Below are positions 41,609-49,514 of a stretch of DNA of 64,000 nucleotides, piece by piece; the first letter of the stretch is position 1; each line of letters opens with the position of its first letter. Made by a program: the position numbers and the translations under genes. The notes under the pieces were generated by a model that made no database searches, was not told the origin of the DNA, and was given only the letters and a program-made list of their open reading frames with translations. Origin of the DNA: an uncultured Muribaculaceae bacterium (GTDB lineage: Bacteria; Bacteroidota; Bacteroidia; Bacteroidales; Muribaculaceae); NCBI GenBank assembly GCA_910579995.1, contig CAJTWH010000005.1, forward strand, positions 62,001-126,000, in the 5' to 3' direction.

Positions 41609-42634
41609 CTACTGCAGAGCATGGTCAACGATGGTGAAGATTGTTTCGGTTATTATTTCGCCAAGAACGTGGGTGTCGTTGTCGCTTTGTGATGGGGCTT
41701 TTCCTGATTTTTTACCGGCGTAGGGTAGAGGTGCATTGTTGATCATTGTCAAAGATTCGTTGACTATGATCGCGGTATATACAGCTCTTGAAATTTCGGC
41801 TATAATCGCTTCGGCCTCAGCCGGCTTCATGCCTCCGGTAAATACCGCCAAGGCATAGCAGGCGTAGCCGCGGCCTGTAGGATAGGAGATAAAGGCGAGG
41901 TCGTTGACCGGTGTCACTGTCGAGTCGGCGGCTGTAAAGCCCGTACCTGTCTTGTGAAATACTTTTGCCGATGATGTTGCGATACCGGCAGGTATACGTT
42001 CGCGCCCGAATGGTGTGTCGCGCGCCATAACGGCTTTGACGAGAGTTGCCGAGGCGGTGGTATCGGCTGTAAAGAAGCAATATATCAGTCGGGCAGCGTC
42101 GAGGGCTGTTGACCGGTTGAGGCGGCTCAACTCAGGGTCGGCGTGCATTTGGTCTTCAGTTACCCCGATGGCAAAGTCGCTGATTCCATAGTCATGGCGC
42201 ACTATGCTGTCAACTTTTGCGGGCGCTGCGAAGCGGTCGAAGAGAATATCAGCCGCATTATTGTCGCTCATGTTGAGAGTATAGTCGAGTAGTTCTACCG
42301 GTTTTATCTCAAATGGAACTTCAGTGGCAGCAGCCCGCATAGGGCTCCAAGTATTTCGCTTCAGATCAGCTTCGTAAACCGTAATCCGTTTGTTTACAAG
42401 CGTGTCGAAGTCAACAACCCGGCTCAACGCCGCTGCCTGATGAAATTTCATCACACTTGCAAGATCGCACATACCGTCACGGCCGGCACAGATGGTGTCG
42501 CCATGCGATGTGAGCACGGCAACCGACACTTCGCGCTTGCCGATGATATTGGCGAGAGTATCGGTCAATCCCGGCAATGCCGCATTTGCAGCCACTGCCA
42601 AGACTAAAGAAAGAAGAGAAATAATTGCGCGCAT
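41609..42634 (-). CDS. Class A beta-lactamase, CfxA-like (subclass A2)
   Basis: 341 residues from the ATG at 42634; signal peptide cleaved after AANA (about residue 18). Active-site motifs: S60-V-M-K63, S123-D-N125, E160 in TEDQMHAD (omega loop) and K228-T-G230. The block TE-x-x-MHAD followed by N-x-S-T resembles CfxA-type enzymes of Bacteroidales. A C-terminal extension of about 50 residues (from IVNESLTMINNAP) goes beyond the usual fold end. Likely hydrolyses beta-lactams in the periplasm, though substrate range cannot be read. No mobile element flanks it, so it looks resident. Confidence 0.9.
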   Translation of the reverse strand: MRAIISLLSLVLAVAANAALPGLTDTLANIIGKREVSVAVLTSHGDTICAGRDGMCDLASVMKFHQAAALSRVVDFDTLVNKRITVYEADLKRNTWSPMRAAATEVPFEIKPVELLDYTLNMSDNNAADILFDRFAAPAKVDSIVRHDYGISDFAIGVTEDQMHADPELSRLNRSTALDAARLIYCFFTADTTASATLVKAVMARDTPFGRERIPAGIATSSAKVFHKTGTGFTAADSTVTPVNDLAFISYPTGRGYACYALAVFTGGMKPAEAEAIIAEISRAVYTAIIVNESLTMINNAPLPYAGKKSGKAPSQSDNDTHVLGEIITETIFTIVDHALQ

Positions 42635-42649
42635 AAGTATATAAAACAA

Positions 42650-42681
42650 GGGCATAGAGTGTCATTACTGCCCCTATGCCC
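42650..42681 (-). terminator. Hairpin after the carboxyltransferase gene
   Basis: GGGCATAG (42650-42657) with CTATGCCC (42674-42681), followed on the minus strand by TTGTTTTATA. It lies 21 bases past the stop at 42702 and just before the beta-lactamase gene. Confidence 0.55.
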
Positions 42682-42701
42682 CTGATATAAAGTGTTATAA
42701 A

Positions 42702-44579
42702 TTATTCGAATTCAACGAGTACCTGATCGGTGGCAACTACGTCGTCGGTTTTCACGAAGATACGTTTTACAACGCCCTCACGCTCGGCGGGAACGTCGTT
42801 TTCCATCTTCATGGCCTCGTATACGAGTACTGTCTGGCCTTTGGTAACCTTGTCGCCGGGAGCTACGTTCACCTCGATGATACGTCCGCCCATAGGCGCT
42901 TTGAGTGTCGGGCCGGTGATGGGCTCCTGCTTAACCTCTACCTTGGTCTCCTCAACCACGGGAGCGGCTGCGGCTGCGGCTGCTGTGGCTGCATGCTCTT
43001 CGGCGCGACGTTTGCGCAGGAAGGTGTTGGCTACAGTGGGCAGAAGCTCAAGAAGAAGCTCTTCCTCTTTGTTTGAAGCCAGAGGCACATTGCCGTATTC
43101 GGGCAGTGTGGGGTTGGCGGGTTTCTTGTAGTTGTTTACATCGTAGGGTTTCTCGATGGGGCTGCCGGTGATTTTCTCGCGGAAAGCGGGGTCAACGGGC
43201 ACGGGAGTGTGGCCGTATTCACCCTTTACGAGCGAGATAAACTGGTTCGACGGATTCGAGTAGTCGGGCTGGCCTTTCTTGCGGTCGAGAGCCACGCTCA
43301 CAGCCTGACTGCCTACAATCTGGCTGGTAGGTGTCACCAGAGGTACAAGGCCGGCGTCGCGGCGTACCATCGGGATGAGGCGCATGGCGTCTTCGAGCAG
43401 GTCTTCTGCGCCGAGAGCCTTGAGCTGGGCCACCATGTTTGAGTACATACCGCCGGGAACCTCGGCGTTCTTGACAATCTCGTTGGGTTTGGGGAAACCG
43501 AAGTATGCCTCGATTTTGTGGCAAGCGTCGAGCAGGGTATCCTCGTCGCCGGCCTTTGCGGCTGCAACGGCGCGGTCGAATTCTGCCTCGACGTCGGCGG
43601 GAAGTTTGTCGGCCAGCGGGTCGAAGTTGCGCGGCATACGGTCTTTGTTGAGGTCGAATGCGGCGAGCGACTTGCGGGCGTCGAGCAGACGGTCGCGGAT
43701 TTCGCCTACGGCTTGCATGTTTACGTCGAGTTCTACGCCGAGTTTCTGGCAGAACACATAGATAAGCTCGATGGCAGGAGCGGCAGAGCCACCGCCGAAC
43801 CACCAGATATTGGTGTCGAGGATGTCGACGCCGTTGATGATTGCCATCACGCTCGAAGCCAAGCCATAGCCGGGCGTACAGTGGGTGTGGAAGTCAACGG
43901 GTACGGAGAGGTTGGCCTTGAGTTTGGAGATGATAGAGGCGGCACGCGAAGGAGTCACGAGGCCGGCCATATCCTTGAGGGTGATGATTTTTGCACCGAG
44001 GCGTTCCATTTCGCGGGCTTTCTCTACGAAATATTCGTCGGTGAAAATCTTTTCGGGTTCTGCGGGCTTGCTGCCGAAGAGGCGTGCAAAGAAACCTTTC
44101 TTCTCAGCCGGAGCTTCGGGTTTGGGGTCAACGGTGTAGCATACGGCGCCGTCGGGTATGCCGCCGAGATTATTGATCATGCGGATTGACTCGCGCACAT
44201 TGTCGATATCGTTGAGCGCGTCGAAAATACGCATTACGTTGAGGCCGTTGGTGATAGCTTCTTTATAGAAGCCCTCGAGCACACTGTCGGGGTAGGGAAC
44301 GTAGCCGAAGAGGTTGCGGCCGCGAGAAAGTGCCGACAGGAGCGATTTGCCCTTCATGGCTTTCGATGCAATGCGCAGACGCTCCCATGGAGACTGGTCA
44401 AGATAGCGCATTACAGAGTCTGGGATGGCACCACCCCATACCTCCATGATGTAGAAGCCGGCGTTTTCGTAATAAGGCAGGAGCTTGTCGATTTCTGCCT
44501 GGCTGAGACGTGTGGCGAAGAGCGATTGCTGGCCGTCGCGCAGCGTCAGGTCGCGGAGTTTCAATTTGCGTTGTTCCAT
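42702..44579 (-). CDS. Biotin-dependent carboxyltransferase (oxaloacetate decarboxylase alpha / pyruvate carboxylase subunit B type)
   Basis: 625 residues. Carboxyltransferase TIM barrel at about 1-300 (LRDLTLRDGQQSLFATRLS, EVWGGAIPDSVMRYL, VMRIFDALNDIDNV, DFHTHCTPGYGLASSVMAI), a conserved C-terminal barrel domain, an Ala-rich linker (AATAAAAAAAPVV) and a biotinyl domain with YEAMKMENDVP. An insertion of about 35 residues with KKGFFARLFGSKP interrupts the barrel. Usual partners are the beta/gamma sodium-pump subunits or a biotin carboxylase; none is adjacent. Catalyses carboxyl transfer between oxaloacetate/pyruvate and biotin. It has its own promoter (44621-44628). Confidence 0.92.
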   Translation of the reverse strand: MEQRKLKLRDLTLRDGQQSLFATRLSQAEIDKLLPYYENAGFYIMEVWGGAIPDSVMRYLDQSPWERLRIASKAMKGKSLLSALSRGRNLFGYVPYPDSVLEGFYKEAITNGLNVMRIFDALNDIDNVRESIRMINNLGGIPDGAVCYTVDPKPEAPAEKKGFFARLFGSKPAEPEKIFTDEYFVEKAREMERLGAKIITLKDMAGLVTPSRAASIISKLKANLSVPVDFHTHCTPGYGLASSVMAIINGVDILDTNIWWFGGGSAAPAIELIYVFCQKLGVELDVNMQAVGEIRDRLLDARKSLAAFDLNKDRMPRNFDPLADKLPADVEAEFDRAVAAAKAGDEDTLLDACHKIEAYFGFPKPNEIVKNAEVPGGMYSNMVAQLKALGAEDLLEDAMRLIPMVRRDAGLVPLVTPTSQIVGSQAVSVALDRKKGQPDYSNPSNQFISLVKGEYGHTPVPVDPAFREKITGSPIEKPYDVNNYKKPANPTLPEYGNVPLASNKEEELLLELLPTVANTFLRKRRAEEHAATAAAAAAAPVVEETKVEVKQEPITGPTLKAPMGGRIIEVNVAPGDKVTKGQTVLVYEAMKMENDVPAEREGVVKRIFVKTDDVVATDQVLVEFE

Positions 44580-44620
44580 CTTATTTCGTTTTAATATGGA
44601 TAGTCTTCTGTAATTCCTTG

Positions 44621-44628
44621 CAAAGATA
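44621..44628 (-). promoter_or_regulatory. -7 promoter element of the carboxyltransferase gene
   Basis: TATCTTTG on the minus strand, 41 bases upstream of the ATG. Confidence 0.6.
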
Positions 44629-44698
44629 GCGAGTAGTTTTGAATTACGGAAATAATTCTGTTATTTTTTGTCGTCTTTGCAAAATACTTGCCGCAAGC

Positions 44699-45154
44699 TC
44701 AGAAGTTCTCCTCCGGGCGGTTGAGTTCCATCACGTCGCCCTCACCTTTATAGTAGAGGTGGATGAGGCCGTCGGGGATATCGGCTGCGTCGGGGTGGCT
44801 GTCGCCGTGGTAGCGGAGCAATGCGAGCTGAGTGACCATCGGATTGGTAAACGGCTCTGTGGAAAAGAAATAGTTGGTGAAGTAGCGGTCTTCGCAAGCA
44901 TAGTCGCTTGAGTCGAAGCAAGGGTAGCGCTCATAGATTTCGAGCACATGCACTCCCGGCACCGGAGCCGCCGGTGTGCGCGATGATATGTAAGGTTTAT
45001 CCCATATATCAAGGCGTTTGCCGCGCTTGTCGGCATGGCCTATGGTAGATGAGACTTCAACCGCTTTGCGCACGGCCTGCAGATTTTCAAAAGTATGCCC
45101 TAAAATGCAGACGGGTTCATTGATCGGGATTATTTCGGTTTTAACGTCTTTCAT
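44699..45154 (-). CDS. Hypothetical protein
   Basis: 151 residues, soluble, no signal peptide. It begins MKDVKTEIIPINEPVCILG and contains an aromatic, proline-rich middle (VPGVHVLEIYERYPCFDSSD). No domain is recognised. It starts 3 bases after the nitrilase gene, so it is part of the run 46852 to 44699. Confidence 0.7.
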   Translation of the reverse strand: MKDVKTEIIPINEPVCILGHTFENLQAVRKAVEVSSTIGHADKRGKRLDIWDKPYISSRTPAAPVPGVHVLEIYERYPCFDSSDYACEDRYFTNYFFSTEPFTNPMVTQLALLRYHGDSHPDAADIPDGLIHLYYKGEGDVMELNRPEENF

Positions 45155-45157
45155 GTG

Positions 45158-45952
45158 TCAGTTGAGAAAAGTAAAGTCGTCGGCGTCGTTGGCGGCAGGG
45201 AATCCGGCTCGGTAGTCGTCTTGCTTGCGTCGGCTCAGGTCGGCCACGACGAATGGGCCGTGTTGCTTTCCTACAGGCATGCCTCGGCCATCGAAAATCT
45301 CTGAAAGACCGTCGTAAACGCCATATACATCGCTTCCTCCGCGGTTGGCGGCAACGAGGCAACATTGGTTCTCGATAGCGCGCGCTATGGCAAGATGGGT
45401 AAAGGCATAGCCGCGTGCCTGCGGCCAGTTGGCGGGCACAAGGAGGATGTCGTATTCCGATTTGCGGCAGCGGCACCACACGGGGAATCGAAGGTCATAG
45501 CAGATTATCATCGACACATTCCACCCTCTGAACCGCACTACCGGCATGCGGTCGGTTCCTGCTCCGAAGAGCCTTGCCTCGGCGCTGACTGAGAAAAGAT
45601 GTCGCTTGTCGTAGAATGTCTCGTCGCCGTTGGGCTCAATGAAAAAGCCGCGGTTGTAGAGATGAGGCGGCGTGAAAGCGAGAAAACTGCCCGCGATAGC
45701 CACCGAGTATTGTGCGGCAAGCTCTTTGAGGAAGTCGATGGTGGCGCCGGTGTTGCGCTCGGCAAGCTCGGTCATGGCGTCGACGTCATCGGCATATCCG
45801 GTGGAGAAAAGTTCAGGCAGCACAACTATATCGCAGCCCTCGGGAAGCTCTTCGAAAGCTTTGCGCACGGCGTCGAGATTGCGCTGTTTCTCGCCCCATT
45901 CGATATCCAATGGCAGGACGGCAACGCGCAGATAGTCGGTGAAGGTGTTCAT
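45158..45952 (-). CDS. Nitrilase-family amidohydrolase (omega-amidase-like)
   Basis: 264 residues. The Glu-Lys-Cys triad is visible: E in VVLPELFSTGYA (about 45), K in FYDKRHLFS (about 115) and C in MIICYDLRFPVW (about 149). The short FRGWNVSMIICYDLRFP pattern is that of YafV/Nit2 omega-amidases, which remove ammonia from alpha-ketoglutaramate or alpha-ketosuccinamate. The start overlaps the stop of the acyltransferase gene by 4 bases. Confidence 0.88.
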   Translation of the reverse strand: MNTFTDYLRVAVLPLDIEWGEKQRNLDAVRKAFEELPEGCDIVVLPELFSTGYADDVDAMTELAERNTGATIDFLKELAAQYSVAIAGSFLAFTPPHLYNRGFFIEPNGDETFYDKRHLFSVSAEARLFGAGTDRMPVVRFRGWNVSMIICYDLRFPVWCRCRKSEYDILLVPANWPQARGYAFTHLAIARAIENQCCLVAANRGGSDVYGVYDGLSEIFDGRGMPVGKQHGPFVVADLSRRKQDDYRAGFPAANDADDFTFLN

Positions 45953-46497
45953 TCGGTGGTGAAGTTGTCGGGGTTGATACCGGTATATGGCTTATAGAAT
46001 TCCTTTATCCGCCTCATGTCGGTGTCTATGTCGCCTGTTACATCGAAAGTGTGCTCTATCATTATTCTCTTTGTAGGCGCGTCGATAACTCCGAGCACAA
46101 TAGGCACTTTCGCCTGATAGGCAATACGGAGAAAGCCGGTATGCCATTGGGCGGTGCGGCTGCGGGTGCCTTCGGGGGTGATGGCGATGGTGAGCTTGTC
46201 GGAAGTGTTGAATTTTTCAGTCACCACTTCAGTTACAGGCCGCGAACCCTTCTTGCGGCGAGGTACGGCAATGCCGCCGATAGCGCGAAAAAAACAGCCC
46301 AGAGGCCAAACAAACCATGTGTCTTTCATCAAGAAACCGGCCTTGCGCCCAACCGAGGAGTAGGCAAGCTCGCCGAGAATGAAATCCCAGTTGCTGGTGT
46401 GAGGCGCCACACATACAATGCTCTTGGGATAGTCTGGCACTGTGACAGAGACCTTCCATCCCAAGGCACGCAGTATGGCGGCTGCCAACTTACTCAT
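45949..46497 (-). CDS. PlsC-like 1-acylglycerol-3-phosphate acyltransferase
   Basis: 182 residues from the ATG at 46497 (an upstream in-frame extension overlaps the previous gene). The H-x4-D catalytic motif is HTSNWD (about 37-42); then GGIAVPRRKKGSR and TPEGTRSRTAQWHTGFLRIA, the usual glycerophosphate-binding E-G-T-R-S block. Probably a membrane-associated acyltransferase of phospholipid or ornithine-lipid synthesis. It overlaps the upstream 120-residue gene by 8 bases and the nitrilase gene by 4. Confidence 0.87.
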   Translation of the reverse strand: MSKLAAAILRALGWKVSVTVPDYPKSIVCVAPHTSNWDFILGELAYSSVGRKAGFLMKDTWFVWPLGCFFRAIGGIAVPRRKKGSRPVTEVVTEKFNTSDKLTIAITPEGTRSRTAQWHTGFLRIAYQAKVPIVLGVIDAPTKRIMIEHTFDVTGDIDTDMRRIKEFYKPYTGINPDNFTTE

Positions 46498-46852
46498 TGG
46501 CGGCTTTTTTGAGTATCTGGCGCACATCGTCGGGCAGGGCGGCGTTCATGCGCTTCACGATTTCTTCCACGCCGCGGTTGAATTCGATCATCAGGGCGCG
46601 GTAGGCTTTTGTGAAGTATTCGTGACGGGCGATGTTGTATTCGCGTGTGCTTGCGAAATCGGCATGCGAACGGTCGAAGACGATGTTGATACGGCTGATA
46701 GTGTCGAGTTGAAGCAGGGCACAGTCATATACTATTTCCTCTACATCTTTGGGACTTATCTGCGGGAAAAGGTTTCCGGCGCTCACCATGTCGAGGGCAA
46801 GGCCGCCGCATGTGTTGCGGATGATTTTTTTAAGGTCGCGTTTGGTTGACAT
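46490..46852 (-). CDS. Hypothetical protein, helical
   Basis: 120 residues beginning MSTKRDLKKIIRNTCGGLAL, mainly charged helices and no signal or membrane segment. No family is recognised. It is the first gene of a tightly packed run (acyltransferase, nitrilase, hypothetical protein) and starts 18 bases after the thrC stop, so it may be cotranscribed with thrC. Confidence 0.7.
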   Translation of the reverse strand: MSTKRDLKKIIRNTCGGLALDMVSAGNLFPQISPKDVEEIVYDCALLQLDTISRINIVFDRSHADFASTREYNIARHEYFTKAYRALMIEFNRGVEEIVKRMNAALPDDVRQILKKAANE

Positions 46853-46870
46853 TGTCAGTAAAAGTTAAGT

Positions 46871-48178
46871 TTAGTTTATTGAATGAAGATGTTTCTTTAA
46901 GGCAGGGAGAGTAGGGGGGATTATGGCCGGATTGCGGCGCATAGACATGAATTTTGTCAGTTGGTGGGGCATTTCTATCGAAGAGCCGGTGATACGGGTC
47001 ATTATGTCGAGTTGCTTTGCCGGGTGGCCGGTGGCGAATATGACTTTTGGAGCACCTGCCGAGTCGATACTTCGCGCGGCGGCGAATGCCACCGCTCCGT
47101 GGGGGTCGATGGTGTAGCGGTATTCAGAGCGCAGAGTAGTTATCACATCTGCGATGGTATCGTCGCTGCAGCCTTGTGGAGCGATTATATCACGCCGCAT
47201 GGCCTCGAGGTCGCCTTTATAGAGATAGCTGAGGCGCGGCCAACCGGATGGATAGCACATGTCGATTGACGGTGCGAATGAGCGCGACGGACGTGCGCTG
47301 TTTTTCGATGATCCTTCCATCAGCGGTGCAAGTTGGTTGTTGACGGCTGTCGCGGCGATAATCTTGCCCATGGGGCAACCTATGCGTTTGGCCATGGCTG
47401 CGGCCACTACATTGCTTATATTGCCTGCAGGCATTGCCATAAAGGCATTTTCGGCGCCATGCACCTCAAGAGCCTTCAGGCGGGAGTAGGCGTAGAGCGA
47501 GAATGTAATCTGCGGTATGAGGCGGGCGATATTTATGGAGTTGGCGCCGGTGAGGTTGTAGTCGCTCAGTGTGGGGTCGGCGATGGCTGTCTGCACAAGC
47601 CGTTTGCAGTCTTCTACGGTTCCGGCAATCTCGATGGGGTGGATATTCTCGCCCAAGGCAGTCAGCTGCGCCATCTGCGTGCGGGTAAGCTGGCCTTTTG
47701 GGAAAAGCACCGAAACACTTATGCCGTCGAGTTTGAAAAGGCCGTTGGCGGCTGCCGCTCCGGTGTTGCCGGTAGTCGCTACAAGGACATTGCGGCGGCA
47801 GTTGCCGTGGCTGTCTATAGCCCGCATAAGCCGCGCCATGAAGCGTGCGCCGTAGTCTTTGAATGTGAGTGTGGGCCCATGGAAGAGTTCGAGGATGAAA
47901 GTATTGTCGGTGAGTCTTACAAGCGGGGCGTCGAAAGCAAAGGAGTCATCGGTGATGGCCTTGAGCGTAGCGCTGTCGATATCTTGTCCGAAAAATGAAT
48001 TTGCCACTACGAAAGCAATCTCTCGAAGTGTCATTTCACCTATGTTGTTGAAATAGGCTTTCGGGAGTATAGGTAGCTCCGCGGGCATGAACATACCGCC
48101 GTCGGCAGCTACACATCGGTTGACGGCCTCTCTGAGGCCGACCGGGTCTGTCTGGGAGTTTGTACTTACGTATCGCAT
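46871..48178 (-). CDS. thrC: Threonine synthase
   Basis: 435 residues. PLP enzyme converting O-phosphohomoserine to threonine. Motifs: MRYVSTNSQTDPVGLREAV start, LFHGPTLTFKDYGARFMARL with the PLP lysine, VATTGNTGAAAANGLFKLDG, and PAGNISNVVAAAMAKRIGCP. The other threonine genes (thrA, homoserine kinase) are not nearby. No promoter box was found in its 55-base upstream gap from the coiled-coil gene. Confidence 0.95.
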   Translation of the reverse strand: MRYVSTNSQTDPVGLREAVNRCVAADGGMFMPAELPILPKAYFNNIGEMTLREIAFVVANSFFGQDIDSATLKAITDDSFAFDAPLVRLTDNTFILELFHGPTLTFKDYGARFMARLMRAIDSHGNCRRNVLVATTGNTGAAAANGLFKLDGISVSVLFPKGQLTRTQMAQLTALGENIHPIEIAGTVEDCKRLVQTAIADPTLSDYNLTGANSINIARLIPQITFSLYAYSRLKALEVHGAENAFMAMPAGNISNVVAAAMAKRIGCPMGKIIAATAVNNQLAPLMEGSSKNSARPSRSFAPSIDMCYPSGWPRLSYLYKGDLEAMRRDIIAPQGCSDDTIADVITTLRSEYRYTIDPHGAVAFAAARSIDSAGAPKVIFATGHPAKQLDIMTRITGSSIEMPHQLTKFMSMRRNPAIIPPTLPALKKHLHSIN

Positions 48179-48233
48179 TTATCAATAAAACGCAAGTCGT
48201 TGTCAATTGTTTTTTTGCGAAATCAAAAAAACG

Positions 48234-49514
48234 TCAAAATAGAGAGAGTTGTGCGTCTGAATCGGGTTTGTGAGGCTTTTTCGGCGGCTCTGTATAGCCA
48301 AATTCGGGATCGTCTACCCGCAAGGGAGCGGCATTGGGATCCGGCTCGGCCACAAACCAGTCGGGACATTCGAAGTCGTCTTCAATGGCGGCTATCTCGC
48401 TTGCCACTTTCTCCCGCTCTTTCTCGGCAAGGGCTTCGGCCTGTTCGGTCGATTCGGTATAGGCGAAGAGGTTGGGGCCTTCTACTGACGCCAATTGCTC
48501 TCTTACGGCATTCACTTCGTCGCGCAGACGTTTGTTCGAGGCCTTGAGTTTCTCTATGCGTTCGTCGCGCTTGCGTATCATGGTCTCGATTTTGGCAAAC
48601 TGTGCCTGCATTTCATTAACCTCATCAAGAAGCTTGCGTGCTTTTGCGAGCTCGTCGCTGTCGACGCGGTGAGCCTCGCGCTCGTTGGCAAGTTCCTGCT
48701 GCAGGTCGTTATACATGCCTTGGCTCAGTTCGGCCTGCTGCTTGAGGTCGTCAACGCTTTGTTGGAGCGCTTCTTTTTCTTTGGCTGAGTTTTCGGCGGC
48801 CTGTGTCGCTTCGGCTATGCGGCGCTCGAAGTCGGCGATAGTGGCGGTGTCGGGTGCGTTGCCGCCGGCGAGTCGCTGTTTGAGCTCTTCGATTTCTTTC
48901 GACATCTCATCCACCACTCCGGGCTGTATATCGGCTACCTTCAGTTTGTTGAGCAGGCTTTTGTTCTCGAGTTCATATTGCTCGCGTTCGGCTTCAAGAC
49001 GCTCCACCTGAGCCTCGAGGTCGGTCACACGGTCGGCCATGGCGCGGCGTCGGCGGTCGGCGCTGAGCTGTTGCTCGCGTATCGATGTGCGTTGCTGCTC
49101 GAGCTGCTGCATGTCGTTGCGTAGCTGTTCAGCGTCGCGCTTTGCTGCCTCTACGGCATTGCGGAGCTTGGCCTCGGCAAATTGCTCGGCCTGCTGCATG
49201 AGGCTGTCGAGATATTGGTCTACCGATTTGTCGATTGACTCGGCGAGGAGGCGCTGCTGGGCTTCCGGGTCGACGCTCTTGCTCAGGAAGTCGGGGAGTG
49301 CCTGATTGAACATCGCCACCGCTCCTTCGAATATTTTCGCTTTCATGTCGGCTGACACGGCAGGCGTCTCGGGCTGCGGGGCAGTGTCGGTGTCGGCTTC
49401 GTTGCCGGTATGTATCTGGGTGTCTTCGTCTTGCTCTATGGCTTCGTCGCTGTCGCAGAGGTCATCGTCGGTGCCGAATCCGAAGGCATGTTTGAGGGCG
49501 GATATAAAGCTCAT
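48234..49514 (-). CDS. Large coiled-coil protein, unknown function
   Basis: 426 residues with no signal peptide or membrane helix. An acidic N-terminus (about 15-50) is followed by a short globular part and a coiled coil from about residue 100 to 345 (AEQFAEAKLRNAVEAAKRDA, DLEAQVERLEAEREQYELEN), then an acidic, proline-rich tail ending QLSLF. Its ATG overlaps the stop of the receiver/PPDK_N gene by 4 bases, so the two are made together and may interact. It could be a scaffold or cytoskeletal element; this is inference. Confidence 0.75.
   Translation of the reverse strand: MSFISALKHAFGFGTDDDLCDSDEAIEQDEDTQIHTGNEADTDTAPQPETPAVSADMKAKIFEGAVAMFNQALPDFLSKSVDPEAQQRLLAESIDKSVDQYLDSLMQQAEQFAEAKLRNAVEAAKRDAEQLRNDMQQLEQQRTSIREQQLSADRRRRAMADRVTDLEAQVERLEAEREQYELENKSLLNKLKVADIQPGVVDEMSKEIEELKQRLAGGNAPDTATIADFERRIAEATQAAENSAKEKEALQQSVDDLKQQAELSQGMYNDLQQELANEREAHRVDSDELAKARKLLDEVNEMQAQFAKIETMIRKRDERIEKLKASNKRLRDEVNAVREQLASVEGPNLFAYTESTEQAEALAEKEREKVASEIAAIEDDFECPDWFVAEPDPNAAPLRVDDPEFGYTEPPKKPHKPDSDAQLSLF

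Noticed and set aside
42702..44579. Complete oxaloacetate decarboxylase sodium pump operon
   Set aside because: No beta or gamma subunit genes lie beside it; only the alpha-type carboxyltransferase is supported.
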